NCBI RefSeq assembly: GCF_001044425.1
Contig: NZ_LFML01000068.1
Location: 116,771 to 180,770, forward strand
Direction: 5' to 3'
Length of the DNA stretch: 64,000 nt
Source: Streptomyces roseus
Lineage (GTDB): Bacteria; Actinomycetota; Actinomycetes; Streptomycetales; Streptomycetaceae
Shown here: positions 17,321 to 26,465 of the stretch, in pieces
Layout: the number at the start of each line of letters is the position of its first letter
Position numbering within the stretch: position 1 is the stretch's first letter
Program-made: the position numbers and the translations under genes
Notes under the pieces: model-generated
Databases searched by the model: none
Told to the model about the DNA's origin: nothing
The model's input: only the letters and a program-made list of their open reading frames with translations

Positions 17321-18522
17321 TGTCCCATTTCGCACCGTCGAACTGGGACGAGCCGGAGCTGCTGGACCTCACCGGCGCCCCCGTCCCGGAGTACGGCACC
17401 GGCTCGCTCGCCGACCTGCTGCCGACCCTAGTGGCCGGCCAGGGCGTTCCCGGGTTCACCGCCTCGATCCCCGAGCTCACCCCGGCCGACCGGAACTGCG
17501 TGTTCCTCGTCGACGGCATGGGCTGGGAGCAGATCAAGGCCCACCCGGACGAGGCCCCGTACCTGAACTCCCTCCTCGGCACCTCGCGCGGCGGCACCGG
17601 GCGCCCGATCACCGCGGGCTTCCCCGCGACCACCGCCACCTCGCTGGCCTCCGTCGGCACCGGCCTGCCGCCCGCCCGGCACGGCCTGCCCGGTTACACC
17701 GTGCGCAACCCGGCCACCGGCGAGCTGATGAACCAGCTCCGCTGGCACCCGTGGACCCCGCCGAAGCCCTGGCAGCCGTACCCGACCGTCTTCCAGCTGG
17801 CCGACAAGGCGGGGGTGGCCACGGCCCAGGTGTCCTCGCCCGCCTTCCAGACCACCCCGCTCACCAAGGTCGCGCTGAGCGGCGGCACCTTCCTCGGCCG
17901 GATGACCGGCGAGGAGCGGATGGACCTCGCGGGCGAGCGCCTCGCCGCGGGCGACCGCTCGCTGGTGTACACGTACTACAGCGAGCTCGACGGAGCCGGC
18001 CACCGGCACGGCGTGAACTCCGACGCCTGGCGCGGCCAGCTGATGTACGTCGACCGGCTCGTGCAGCGGCTCGCCGGACAACTCCCGCCGCGCACCGCGC
18101 TGTACGTGACCGCCGACCACGGCATGGTGGACATCCCCTTCGACGAGGACTCCCGGATCGACTACGACGAGGACTGGGAGCTGGGCGCGGGCGTGGCCCT
18201 GCTCGGCGGCGAGGGCCGGGCCCGGCACGTGTACGCAGTCCCCGGCGCCGAGGCCGACGTCCTGACCGTGTGGCGCGAGGTGCTGGGCGACCGGTTCTGG
18301 ATCGCGAGCCGCGAAGAGGCCCTGGAGCTGGGCTGGTTCGGCCCGCCGGGGGAGTGCGACGAGCGCGTCCTCGGCCGGATCGGCGACGTGGTCGCCGCCG
18401 CGCAGGCCGATGCCGCGATCACCGCGTCCGTGAACGAACCCAACGAATCGGCGCTCGCCGGGATGCACGGCTCCATGACGGCGGCGGAGCAGCTGGTTCC
18501 GCTGCTCGAAATCCGCACCTGA
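17320..18522 (+). CDS. Alkaline phosphatase-superfamily nucleotide pyrophosphatase/phosphodiesterase
   Basis: 400-residue type I phosphodiesterase/nucleotide pyrophosphatase-like enzyme. The first metal Asp is in FLVDGMGW (Asp65), the nucleophile region is FPATTATSLAS (102-112), further metal ligands are in the SELDGAGHRHG stretch, and the ADHGMVD motif lies near 267. It has no signal peptide, so it is probably cytoplasmic. The start ATG overlaps the upstream stop codon, coupling it to the DUF5998 gene. The substrate class (nucleotide, phospholipid or other phosphodiester) cannot be assigned from sequence. Confidence 0.87.
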   Translation: MSHFAPSNWDEPELLDLTGAPVPEYGTGSLADLLPTLVAGQGVPGFTASIPELTPADRNCVFLVDGMGWEQIKAHPDEAPYLNSLLGTSRGGTGRPITAGFPATTATSLASVGTGLPPARHGLPGYTVRNPATGELMNQLRWHPWTPPKPWQPYPTVFQLADKAGVATAQVSSPAFQTTPLTKVALSGGTFLGRMTGEERMDLAGERLAAGDRSLVYTYYSELDGAGHRHGVNSDAWRGQLMYVDRLVQRLAGQLPPRTALYVTADHGMVDIPFDEDSRIDYDEDWELGAGVALLGGEGRARHVYAVPGAEADVLTVWREVLGDRFWIASREEALELGWFGPPGECDERVLGRIGDVVAAAQADAAITASVNEPNESALAGMHGSMTAAEQLVPLLEIRT

Positions 18523-18602
18523 GACGACCGACCCGCACACCTCCCCCGCCCGCCCCGTACGCCGCTCCCGCCGACCACGACTCGAAAGGCCCCGTTCCCT
18601 CC

Positions 18603-19256
18603 ATGCCCGAATTGGTGTTTTTCTCCGGCACGATGGACTGCGGGAAGAGTACGTTGGCGCTCCAGATCGCCCACAACCGCGACGCGCGGGGCCTGGTGGG
18701 CGTGATCTTCACCCGTGACGACCGGGCGGGCGAGGGCAAGCTCTCCTCCCGCCTGGGCCTGGTCACGGAGGCGATCGAGGCGCCGGAGGGCATGGACCTG
18801 TACGGCTACCTGGTCGCGCAGCTGTCCCAGGGCGGCAAGGCGGACTACGTGATCGTGGACGAGGCGCAGTTCCTCGCGCCCGACCAGATCGACCAGCTGG
18901 CCCGCATCGTCGACGACCTCGGCCTGGACGTCTTCGCCTTCGGCATCACCACGGACTTCCGCACGAAGCTCTTCCCCGGCTCGCAGCGGCTGATCGAACT
19001 GGCGGACCGCCTGGAGCAGCTCCAGGTGGAGGCTCTGTGCTGGTGCGGCGCCCGCGCCACGCACAACGCCCGTACGGTGGGCGGCGCCATGGTGGTGGAG
19101 GGCGCCCAGGTGGTGGTCGGCGACGTGAACCGCCCGGCGGAGGAGATCGGCTACGAGGTCCTCTGCCGCCGCCACCACCGCAAGCGCATGACGAGCGCCG
19201 CGGCCCGCGCGGGCGCCCTGTCCCCGGACGTCCTCCCCGTCAACCACGACGCCTGA
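18603..19256 (+). CDS. tdk: Thymidine kinase (type II)
   Basis: 217-residue deoxypyrimidine kinase for thymidine salvage. P-loop SGTMDCGKST is at 8-17 and catalytic Glu87 is in VDEAQF. The zinc lasso ligands include Cys146 and Cys148 (CWCGARATHNAR) and the C-terminal CRRHH near 188-192. Length fits the family. It lies 80 bp after the phosphodiesterase in the same direction and may be part of the same operon; a GC-rich hairpin follows at 19273-19299. Confidence 0.92.
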   Translation: MPELVFFSGTMDCGKSTLALQIAHNRDARGLVGVIFTRDDRAGEGKLSSRLGLVTEAIEAPEGMDLYGYLVAQLSQGGKADYVIVDEAQFLAPDQIDQLARIVDDLGLDVFAFGITTDFRTKLFPGSQRLIELADRLEQLQVEALCWCGARATHNARTVGGAMVVEGAQVVVGDVNRPAEEIGYEVLCRRHHRKRMTSAAARAGALSPDVLPVNHDA

Positions 19257-19272
19257 CGGCGCACACGGGGAG

Positions 19273-19299
19273 GCCGGCCCTTCGGAGGTACGGGCCGGC
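19273..19299. terminator. Hairpin terminator between convergent tdk and VOC genes
   Basis: 8-bp stem GCCGGCCC/GGGCCGGC (19273-19280 with 19292-19299) and an 11-nt loop, 16 bp after the tdk stop. It has no T tract, as is usual for actinomycete terminators. Confidence 0.55.
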
Positions 19300-19372
19300 G
19301 GCGCGCCGGCCCGCGTCCCCGCCTTCTCCCTGGGGCGTCGCCGTGGTCGGCCGCGTCCAGGCCCCCTGGCGG

Positions 19373-20170
19373 TCAGCGGCCGGGTGCGGGGCGGGATTGG
19401 ACGAGTGTGAAGACCGCGCCCTCCGGGTCGGTGACCGTGGAGACCCTGCCGGTCAGGCCCTCGCGGGGCGGCTGGATGACGCGGCCGCCGAGCCGCTGCA
19501 CCCGGGCGGCGGCCGTGTCCACGTCCTCGACCTCGAAGTACGTCATCCAGTGCGGGCCCCGGTCGTGCGGGAGCGAGCGGCCGACCCCGTGCACGGCGGC
19601 GACCGGACGCCCGTCCAGCAGCAGCGTCACGTAGTCGAACTCCGAGGCGGCCGCGGCGTGCGTCTCGGCCTCGTGGCCGAAGACGTGCTGGTAGAACTTG
19701 CCCACGGTCGAGGTGTCCTGTGTGACCAGCTCGGCCCAGACCGGGGTGCCGGGGACGCCCGACACCCGGGTCCCGATGTGCTCCTCGGCCTGCCAGATCC
19801 CGAAGATCGCCCCCAGCGGGTCGGAGCAGATCGCCAGCCGCCCCTCGCCGCCCGCGTCCAGGGGCCCCACCGCGACCGTGCCGCCGCAGGAGCGGATCGT
19901 CTCGGCCGTCGAGTCCGCGTCGTCGGTGGCGAAGTAGGTGGTCCAGGCCACCGGAAGGTCCCGGTCCGGGGGCATCTCGCCGATGCCGGTCACCTCTTGG
20001 CCGTCGAGGAGGGCGCGGACGTACGGGCCGAACGGCTGGGGGCCGGGCTCGTACTCCCAGCGGAACAGGTCGGTGTAGAAGGCCTCGGTGGTCCCCAGGC
20101 CGTGCACCATCAGACTCGACCAGCACGGGGTGCCGGGCGGGCGCCGCGTTTCTTCCGGTTCCTCGGTCAT
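19373..20170 (-). CDS. VOC (glyoxalase/bleomycin-resistance) family protein, two-domain
   Basis: 265-residue protein made of two consecutive vicinal-oxygen-chelate modules (about 15-130 and 140-260), each with the betaalphabetabetabeta pattern and WxxY/F signatures (AWTTYFATDD; HWMTYFEVED). Such proteins bind a divalent metal and act as hydrolases, isomerases or drug-binding proteins; the substrate is unknown. ATG 20170 is chosen for its upstream GGAGGAG at about 9 nt; an in-frame ATG at 20197 would add nine residues. It is divergent from the rhodanese gene and convergent with tdk. Confidence 0.82.
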   Translation of the reverse strand: MTEEPEETRRPPGTPCWSSLMVHGLGTTEAFYTDLFRWEYEPGPQPFGPYVRALLDGQEVTGIGEMPPDRDLPVAWTTYFATDDADSTAETIRSCGGTVAVGPLDAGGEGRLAICSDPLGAIFGIWQAEEHIGTRVSGVPGTPVWAELVTQDTSTVGKFYQHVFGHEAETHAAAASEFDYVTLLLDGRPVAAVHGVGRSLPHDRGPHWMTYFEVEDVDTAAARVQRLGGRVIQPPREGLTGRVSTVTDPEGAVFTLVQSRPAPGR

Positions 20171-20344
20171 GTCAGCCGTCTCCTCCGTGTCGCTCATCCC
20201 GGACCAGATGCTTCCACTACGGCGGGTCCGGCGCGCCTCGACCGGCCGGGTTTCGCCGTTGCGGGCAGAGATGACCGAATCGATGCGGCCTGTCGGTCCG
20301 AGGCTTGTCACACGGGCCGCGGAGCGGGGAGGAAGATGGGCCGC

Positions 20345-21199
20345 ATGACTGAGAATCCCGCACCCTCCGCGATCGTTTCCGCCGCCGAACTGATGGCCGA
20401 GTTGGCCGGTTCCCGGCCGCCCGTGCTGCTCGACGTCCGCTGGCAGCTGGGCGGTCCGAACCTGCGCTCCGCGTACGACGCCGGTCACCTGCCGGGGGCC
20501 GTGTACGTGGACCTCGACCGCGAACTGGCAGGTCCGCCGGGATCGGGCGGCCGCCACCCGCTGCCGCAGACGGAGGAGTTCGGGGCCGTCATGCGCCGGG
20601 CCGGGGTCTCGGCCGACGCGCCGGTGGTCGTGTACGACGGGGGTCAGGGCTGGGCCGCCGCCCGGGCGTGGTGGCTGTTGCGCTGGACGGGTCACACGGA
20701 CGTGCGGGTGCTGGACGGCGGGCTGGCCGCGTGGACGGCGGCGGGCGGTCCGGTAACGGAGGATGCCGTCACCGTTACGGAGGGCGATTTCAAGCCAAAC
20801 CCGGGAGCGGTGGGGCTGTTGGACGCGGACGCGGCGGCGGCGCTCGCGCGCGACGGCATCCTGCTGGACGCGCGGGCGGGGGAGCGGTACCGGGGCGAGA
20901 TCGAGCCGATCGACCGGGTCGGCGGGCACATTCCGGGCGCGGTGTCGGCGCCGACGACCGAGAACGTGGACGCGGACGGGAAGTTCCTCGCGGCGGACGC
21001 CCTGCGGGCGCGCTTCACCGGGCTGGGCGTCTCGGGTGCGGCGCCGGTCGGCGTGTACTGCGGTTCCGGGGTCTCGGGGGCGCACGAGGTGCTGGCGCTG
21101 GAGGTGGCGGGGATCTCGGCGGCCCTGTACGCGGGCAGCTGGTCGGAATGGTCCGCGGACCCGGCGCGGCCCGTGGCCACCGGTCCGGACCCGCAGTAG
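20345..21199 (+). CDS. Tandem-rhodanese sulfurtransferase
   Basis: 284-residue thiosulfate/3-mercaptopyruvate sulfurtransferase with two rhodanese domains. The N-terminal one (about 15-135) is inactive-type. The C-terminal one has the active-site loop CGSGVSG with Cys239. Such a loop is closer to 3-mercaptopyruvate sulfurtransferase (CGTGV/CGSGV) than to thiosulfate rhodanese. ATG 20345 is favoured by GAAGAT at 20332-20337, 7 nt upstream; an in-frame ATG at 20336 is too close to the GGAGG. The gene is monocistronic and convergent with sepH. Confidence 0.9.
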   Translation: MTENPAPSAIVSAAELMAELAGSRPPVLLDVRWQLGGPNLRSAYDAGHLPGAVYVDLDRELAGPPGSGGRHPLPQTEEFGAVMRRAGVSADAPVVVYDGGQGWAAARAWWLLRWTGHTDVRVLDGGLAAWTAAGGPVTEDAVTVTEGDFKPNPGAVGLLDADAAAALARDGILLDARAGERYRGEIEPIDRVGGHIPGAVSAPTTENVDADGKFLAADALRARFTGLGVSGAAPVGVYCGSGVSGAHEVLALEVAGISAALYAGSWSEWSADPARPVATGPDPQ

Positions 21200-21249
21200 G
21201 GGCGGGGACTCCGGCCCCTCCTGCGGGTCCGCAGTCCCGGCTCGTGCCT

Positions 21250-21282
21250 CCGGCCCCGCGCCTCCGACGGCGGCGGGGCCGG
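21250..21282. terminator. Bidirectional terminator between sulfurtransferase and sepH
   Basis: Perfect 10-bp stem CCGGCCCCGC/GCGGGGCCGG (21250-21259 with 21273-21282) and a 13-nt loop in the 110-bp convergent gap. Confidence 0.65.
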
Positions 21283-21309
21283 CGGCCGGGGCCAGGGGCG
21301 GCTGCTCCG

Positions 21310-22332
21310 TTACTCCTGCTTCTTGCGGCGCGTGCCGAAGACGATCTCGTCCCAGCTCGGGACCGCCGCGCGGCGGCCGGGTCGGACGCCGTCGGCCTCC
21401 GCCTGCCGGTCCGTCGTGCCCGTCAGCCGCTCCCGGTGGCCCGCCACCGTACGCGGCATCAGGACGTCCGCGTACGCGGCGCCGGCGCCGGCCGAGGCCG
21501 CCGGGGGCTCCTCCGCCTCCGGCTGCTCCTCCGCCTCGGGCTCGGGGCGCTCGGGGACCACCAGGTCGCCGCGGAAGCTGGGCACGGCTTCCAGCAGACT
21601 CGTCAGCGTGTCCCGTTCCTCCTCAGGCTCGGGCGCGGGCGCCGCGCTGGGGGCGGCTCGCTCCAACTGCCGGTCCAGGGCGCGGTCCAGCGGCCGGTCC
21701 CGCGGCAGTCGCGCGATCCTCGGTACGAACGGGAAGCTGGGCTCCGGCGTCGCCGGGAGGTCGTCGGCCTCGCCGATCAGCGAGCGGGCCTCGTCGTCCA
21801 CGGCCACGACCAGCCGGCGCGGCGGGTCGTACGTCCAGCTCGCCGAGTGCGGTTCGCCCGCGACCCGGTAGACGAGGAGGACCTCCCAGGTGCCGTCGTC
21901 GCGGCGCCAGGAGTCCCACTGCACGGACTCCTTCTCGGCGCCGCGCAGCGTCAGCCGCTCCTGCACGGCCTCGCCGAGCTGGGGTCCGGTGTTCTCGCCG
22001 GGGCGGCGCACGGGCGTCTTGCGGGCCCGCTCGGCCATGAACGCGCGCTCGGCGAGCACCGGGCCCTCGAAGCGGCGTACGCGGTCGACGGGGATGCCCG
22101 CGAGCTGGGCGACCTCCTCGGCGGAGGCACCGGCTCGTATGCGCGCCTGGATGTCACGGGGGCGGAGGTGGCTCTCCACCTCGATCTCGATCTGGTTCAG
22201 GCGCGCGCGGTCGTTGCGCACGGCAGCCCGCAGCCGCTCGTCGATCGGAAGCGTGTACTCCGTGCTGTCCGCAGCCTTGAGCACCAGTCGTGTGCCGTCA
22301 TTGGAGACGGCCACGACACGCAGTTCGGGCAT
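21310..22332 (-). CDS. sepH: Cell-division protein SepH (DUF3071)
   Basis: 340 residues. The conserved N-terminal DUF3071 domain (MPELRVVAVS to about 140) contains an HTH-like element (SAEEVAQLAGIPVDRVRRFE). A long acidic, Pro/Glu-rich linker follows, and the conserved C-terminus ends PSWDEIVFGTRRKKQE. Family knowledge: SepH binds FtsZ and stimulates its assembly during sporulation septation in Streptomyces. GGGAGG 5 nt before ATG 22332 supports the start. It is divergent from a predicted membrane protein across a 537-bp gap containing a large palindrome. The linker is variable between species, so its composition is unremarkable. Confidence 0.92.
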   Translation of the reverse strand: MPELRVVAVSNDGTRLVLKAADSTEYTLPIDERLRAAVRNDRARLNQIEIEVESHLRPRDIQARIRAGASAEEVAQLAGIPVDRVRRFEGPVLAERAFMAERARKTPVRRPGENTGPQLGEAVQERLTLRGAEKESVQWDSWRRDDGTWEVLLVYRVAGEPHSASWTYDPPRRLVVAVDDEARSLIGEADDLPATPEPSFPFVPRIARLPRDRPLDRALDRQLERAAPSAAPAPEPEEERDTLTSLLEAVPSFRGDLVVPERPEPEAEEQPEAEEPPAASAGAGAAYADVLMPRTVAGHRERLTGTTDRQAEADGVRPGRRAAVPSWDEIVFGTRRKKQE

Positions 22333-22493
22333 GGGGACCTCCCGGGTGGTGCCTGCCGACGTCACGTGCGTCGCTGCTTCCGCTAGTCGAGTGTGGCCTG
22401 CCCGGGTGCAGCCTGCCACAACCTTGCCGAGTTCAACCGGCGTGTCGGGCATGCGCCCTTGATCGCCGTTATGGCACGGTTACCTGTTGGGCA

Positions 22494-22521
22494 CGCACAG
22501 TGACCGAACGGTTACTGTGCG
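22494..22521. promoter_or_regulatory. 28-bp near-perfect palindrome in the sepH divergent region
   Basis: Arms CGCACAGT/ACTGTGCG enclose ACCG-AA-CGGT with one mismatched pair, so 26 of 28 bases are symmetric. Its core GTGAC-N6-GTTAC resembles a Crp-type site (GTGAC-N6-GTCAC) with one change, and the half-sequence CGGTTAC recurs at about 22477-22483. It sits about 160 bp upstream of sepH and 350 bp upstream of the divergent gene. The rest of 22333-22869 shows no gene; short frames there lack coding bias. Confidence 0.5.
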
Positions 22522-22869
22522 CATCAGGAATGCGTGCAATGCCGCGGCATCACCGGTCTCGAGTGCCGTTTCTCCATCAGTCGGCCCCCTCTCCCGAGTC
22601 CGGACATCCGTGAGGAAGGACGGCCCCCGGGCTCGCCACAGTACTCCATTCGGGCCACCTGGGTGGACCGCCGCGCCGCCGAACTTGTCGCGGGCGGCGG
22701 GAGTTGTGCTGCCCTGAATCGGGCGGGACCTGCGCCCGCACCCGAATTCGCGTGTCCTGCTTCACAGAATCCCCCGAAACGGAACTAATCGTTTCGCTCG
22801 GCGGTCAGTAACTGCTGAGAGCGGTGAAGCGTGAGACGTCGCGAGAGGCAGCACACACAGGGGATGAGG

Positions 22870-23757
22870 ATGGGTCAGAAGGCCGTGCCGGAGGGCGAAC
22901 CGGGTTCCGCTCCGAGCGGGTCGGGCGGGTCGGGCGGGTCGGGCGGCGCGAGCGGCGCCGGCGGTGCCGACGGCGGCGAGAAGAAGAACCTCGATCTGAG
23001 CGTGGCCCAGATCGCGGGCTCCTCCCTCGCCACCGTCGCGGCCGCCCTGCTCGCCTCGCAACTGGGCGTCTACGGGACCATCCTCGGCGCCGGCGTGGTG
23101 AGCGTGGTCGCCACCGCAGGCGGCCCCGTCATCCAGCACTTCTTCAAGCGCACCGGCGACCAGCTCCGCGAGAGCGCCATCCGCCCCAGGGCCCGTCAGG
23201 TCCCGTCGCCCGGCGGGGAGAAGGCGCCCGACGGCACCCTGACGCTCCGCGCCGCGGCGCCCTCGGGGGAGTTCGGCGAGGCCACCGTGCACGGCACCCG
23301 CGTACGGGGCTGGAAGCGGACCGCGGTGGCCTCGGGCGCCGCCTTCGCCATCGCGCTCGGCGGGCTCGGGGCGTACGAGGCCTTCTCCGGCACGGCGATC
23401 AGCCAGGGCGGCGGAACCATCTGGTCCGGCGGAACGCGCAAGGCGGCCGACGAGGAGCCGGCCGGCCCCGGCAAGGAGCCCGGCACCGGCGGCAGGGGCG
23501 GGGCGACCCCGGGATCCGGGAGTTCCCCGAGCCCTTCGGCCCCGCACGGCGACCGGGGCCCGGACCGGCCGCCCAGCACCGGCCCCGCCTCCCCGGACCC
23601 CTCAGGCTCCAGCGGCTCCTCGGGCTCCTCGGGCTCCGGTGACCCGGCGCCGAGCCCGAACCCGCCGAGCCCGAGCCCGAAGCCCACCCCCACCCCGACT
23701 CCGAAGCCCACCCCCACACCGGCCCCGAGCGACAAGGGGCGGCAGCAGGCTCCCTGA
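22870..23757 (+). CDS. Predicted membrane protein with Pro-rich extracellular tail
   Basis: 295 residues, family not recognised. A Gly/Ser-rich N-terminus (about 13-35) precedes a hydrophobic segment at about 45-85 (IAGSSLATVAAALLASQLG then ILGAGVVSVVATAGG). A charged loop follows, then a second TM segment near 150-168 (AVASGAAFAIALGGLGAYEAF), and the tail is a Ser/Gly/Pro repeat region ending in PKPTPTPTP-type repeats that probably cross the cell wall. ATG 22870 has AGGGG 8 nt upstream; in-frame GTG 22831 and ATG 22864 are alternatives. It is divergent from sepH, so a developmental or envelope role is possible (inference). Confidence 0.72.
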   Translation: MGQKAVPEGEPGSAPSGSGGSGGSGGASGAGGADGGEKKNLDLSVAQIAGSSLATVAAALLASQLGVYGTILGAGVVSVVATAGGPVIQHFFKRTGDQLRESAIRPRARQVPSPGGEKAPDGTLTLRAAAPSGEFGEATVHGTRVRGWKRTAVASGAAFAIALGGLGAYEAFSGTAISQGGGTIWSGGTRKAADEEPAGPGKEPGTGGRGGATPGSGSSPSPSAPHGDRGPDRPPSTGPASPDPSGSSGSSGSSGSGDPAPSPNPPSPSPKPTPTPTPKPTPTPAPSDKGRQQAP

Positions 23758-23774
23758 GCCCGGGCGGGCCGTGT

Positions 23775-25103
23775 CTACTCGCCCAGCACCCGGCGCAGGT
23801 AGTCGTTGCCGAACAGCCGGTCCGGGTCCAGCCGGTCGCGCAGTGCGGTGAACTCGCCGAAGCGCGGGTAGACGCCGGCGAAGTACTCCGCGTCCCGCGT
23901 GTGCACCTTGCCCCAGTGCGGCCGCCCGCCGTGCGCGGTGAAGATCCGCTCGGCAGCCGTGAAGTAGGCCTGGTACGGGGTGCCCTTGTACATGTGCACC
24001 GCGATGTAAGCGGTCTCGCGCCCCGAGGCCGTCGACAGCGCGATGTCGTCCGCCGGAGCCGTCCGCACCTCCACCGGGAAGCTGACGCGCAGCGAGGAGC
24101 GGTCCACCATCGACTTGAGCTCGCGCAGCGCCCCCACCACCTGTTCGCGCGGGAGCGCGTACTCCATCTCCACGAAGCGCACCCGGCGCGGGCTGGTGAA
24201 CACCTTGTACGGGATGTCCGTGTAGGTGCGCGCCGACAGGGCGCGGCTGGCGATCCGGGCGATGGAGGGGATGGTCGCCGGGACGGCGCGGCCGAGGGAG
24301 TTGACGGCCTGGAAGACGCCGTTGGACAGCAGCTCGTCCTCGACCCAGGCGCTCACGGCTCCGGGCGGGGCGGCGGGGCCCTGGCTGCGGTTGTTGCGCT
24401 TGGTGTTGCAGTTGCCGGTGTGCGGGAACCAGTAGAACTCGAAGTGCTCGTTCTCCGTGAAGTGCTGCTCGAACTCCGCGGTCACCCGGTCGAAGCCCAT
24501 GGGCTCCTCACGGGCGGTCAGGAAGAAGACCGGCTCCACGGCGAAGGTGATCGCGGTGACGATGCCGAGGGCGCCGATGCCGATGCGGGCGGCCGCGAAG
24601 ACGTCCGGGTTCTCCTTCTCGGAGCACGTGAGCAGCCGCCCGTCGGCCGTCACCAGCTCCAGGCCGCGGATCTGGGCCGCGATGGAGGCGGAGTCGCGGC
24701 CGGTGCCGTGGGTTCCGGTGCTGGTGGCCCCGGAGACCGTCTGCTCCATGATGTCGCCCATGTTGGTGAGCGAGAGGCCCTCCCGCGCCAGGGCCAGGTT
24801 CAGGTCCTTGAGCACCGTCCCCGCGGCCACCGTCACGGTGCCGGCGGCCCGGTCGATCTGCCGGATCCCGGCCAGCGCCTGCGGACGTACGAGAACGCCG
24901 TCGGTCGCGGCGGCCGCCGTGAAGGAGTGGCCGGTGCCGACCGCCTTCACCCTCAGCCCGTCCTCGGCGGCCCGGCGCACCGCCTCCTGAAGCTCCCCGA
25001 CCGAGGCCGGGGTCACCACCCGGGCGGGGGTGGCCGTGACCGTGCCCGCCCAGTTATGCCACGCGATCGCCTTGCTGGTGCGTCCTGCTGTCGCCGTCCC
25101 CAT
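23775..25103 (-). CDS. FAD-linked sugar-lactone oxidase (D-arabinono/L-gulono-1,4-lactone oxidase family)
   Basis: 442-residue VAO-family flavoprotein. The FAD-binding domain (residues 20-190) includes GTGHSFTAAA, whose His is the usual covalent-FAD position in aldonolactone oxidases. The C-terminal ALO domain ends with the family HWGK motif (PHWGKVHTRDAEYF) and the final LDPDRLFGNDYLRR. Predicted to oxidise an aldonolactone or alditol. A strong GGGGAGGAG Shine-Dalgarno lies inside the end of the upstream MFS gene, which overlaps this one by 50 bp, so the pair is co-transcribed. Confidence 0.88.
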   Translation of the reverse strand: MGTATAGRTSKAIAWHNWAGTVTATPARVVTPASVGELQEAVRRAAEDGLRVKAVGTGHSFTAAAATDGVLVRPQALAGIRQIDRAAGTVTVAAGTVLKDLNLALAREGLSLTNMGDIMEQTVSGATSTGTHGTGRDSASIAAQIRGLELVTADGRLLTCSEKENPDVFAAARIGIGALGIVTAITFAVEPVFFLTAREEPMGFDRVTAEFEQHFTENEHFEFYWFPHTGNCNTKRNNRSQGPAAPPGAVSAWVEDELLSNGVFQAVNSLGRAVPATIPSIARIASRALSARTYTDIPYKVFTSPRRVRFVEMEYALPREQVVGALRELKSMVDRSSLRVSFPVEVRTAPADDIALSTASGRETAYIAVHMYKGTPYQAYFTAAERIFTAHGGRPHWGKVHTRDAEYFAGVYPRFGEFTALRDRLDPDRLFGNDYLRRVLGE

Positions 25104-26334
25104 CGGTTGCTGGCTCCTCCCCTTGCGCCGGCTTCGTCAGCCGGCGGTATCCCGCGAACGCAACCGCCGCCGCGGCCACCCCCGACGAGATGGAGACGAC
25201 GTACCCGCTGCGCGCCCCGGAGGCGTCGATGACCAGTCCGGTCACCGACGAGCCGACCGCGACGCCGACCGCGAGGCCGGTGCTGATCCAGGTCATGCCC
25301 TCGGTCAGCTTCGCGCGTGGTACGTGCGCCTCGATCAGGGCCATCGTGGTGATCATCGTGGGAGCGATGGCGAGGCCCGAGACGAAGAGCGCCACGGCCA
25401 GAAACGGAAGGTTCCCGGCCAGTAGGAGGGGGATCATACTCACGGCCATCGCACATACGCCCAGTACCCAACGGCGTTCGGTCTTGCCCTTGAGGTGGAG
25501 GAGGCCGAAGACGATGCCCGCCAGGCAGGATCCGAACGCCCAGACGGCCAGGATGAAGCTGGCGGCGGACTTGTGGCCCTGCTCCCCGGCGAAGGCCAGC
25601 GTGGACACGTCGATGGACCCGAAGATCGCGCCGGTCGCCACGAACGTCGCGGTCAGGACCTGGAGTCCGGGGGAGCGCAGGGCGGAGGTGCGGTCCCCGT
25701 GCTCCTCGCGCGGGTGCGGCTCGGGCTCGGTGGAGCGCTGCGCGGTCAGGAGCCAGACGCCGACGAGCAGGCACAGGGCGGCGATCAGCGGGCCGGCCTC
25801 GGGGAACCAGGTGGTGGACAGGCCGATGGCGATGATCGGGCCGAAGATGAAGCAGACCTCGTCGACGACGGACTCGAAGGAGTAGGCGGTGTGCAGTTCA
25901 CGCGGGGAGTCCCGGTAGATCACGGTCCACCGGGCACGGACCATCGAGCCCACGCTCGGCACGCAGCCGGCGACGCCCGCGCAGACGAACAGGGTCCAGT
26001 CCGGCCACCCGTTGGCGGCGGCCGCGAGCAGGACGGCGACCGAGGCCACGCAGACGAGGGTGGCGGGGCGGAGCACCCGCCGCTGTCCGTACTGGTCCAC
26101 CAGGCGGGAGACCTGGGGGCCGATGAACGCGGCGGCCAGGGCGAGGGTGCCGGTGAGGGCGCTCGCCATCGCGTAGCGGCCGGTGATCTCGGAGATCATC
26201 GTCAGGATGCCGACGCCGACCATGGATATGGGCAGGCGGCCGATGAGGCCCGCGGCGCTGAACCCCAGGGTGCCGGGGGCCGCGAAGATCGCGCGGTAGG
26301 GACTGGGCAAGGTGCCCTCCGTAAGGGACGTCAT
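25054..26334 (-). CDS. Major facilitator superfamily transporter
   Basis: 426-residue integral membrane protein with about 12 hydrophobic helices and the cytoplasmic loop RLVDQYGQRRVLRP between TM2 and TM3, typical of MFS motif A. The substrate is unknown; the layout resembles drug/sugar efflux proteins. ATG 26334 (MTSLTEGTLPSPYRAIF) has no Shine-Dalgarno but TAACCT about 9 nt upstream, so a leaderless or short-leader transcript is possible. Its end overlaps the lactone oxidase by 50 bp. It is divergent from the ferrochelatase gene across an iron-box-like sequence. Confidence 0.85.
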   Translation of the reverse strand: MTSLTEGTLPSPYRAIFAAPGTLGFSAAGLIGRLPISMVGVGILTMISEITGRYAMASALTGTLALAAAFIGPQVSRLVDQYGQRRVLRPATLVCVASVAVLLAAAANGWPDWTLFVCAGVAGCVPSVGSMVRARWTVIYRDSPRELHTAYSFESVVDEVCFIFGPIIAIGLSTTWFPEAGPLIAALCLLVGVWLLTAQRSTEPEPHPREEHGDRTSALRSPGLQVLTATFVATGAIFGSIDVSTLAFAGEQGHKSAASFILAVWAFGSCLAGIVFGLLHLKGKTERRWVLGVCAMAVSMIPLLLAGNLPFLAVALFVSGLAIAPTMITTMALIEAHVPRAKLTEGMTWISTGLAVGVAVGSSVTGLVIDASGARSGYVVSISSGVAAAAVAFAGYRRLTKPAQGEEPATDGDGDSRTHQQGDRVA

Positions 26335-26465
26335 TGGCCCATACAGGTTACGACCGCCGACAAGGCACCCGCACGGGGAGAATCCGGACCGGAACCGGGC
26401 CAGGGCAAGGCAAAGGGCCAGGGCCGGGATCAAGACCCAGGGCCAGGACCGGATCCGAAGAGAAC

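Noticed and set aside
23640..23757. Pro/Thr/Lys repeats in the 22870 gene as a separate repeat element
   Set aside because: Ordinary low-complexity wall-spanning tail of a membrane protein; described with the gene.
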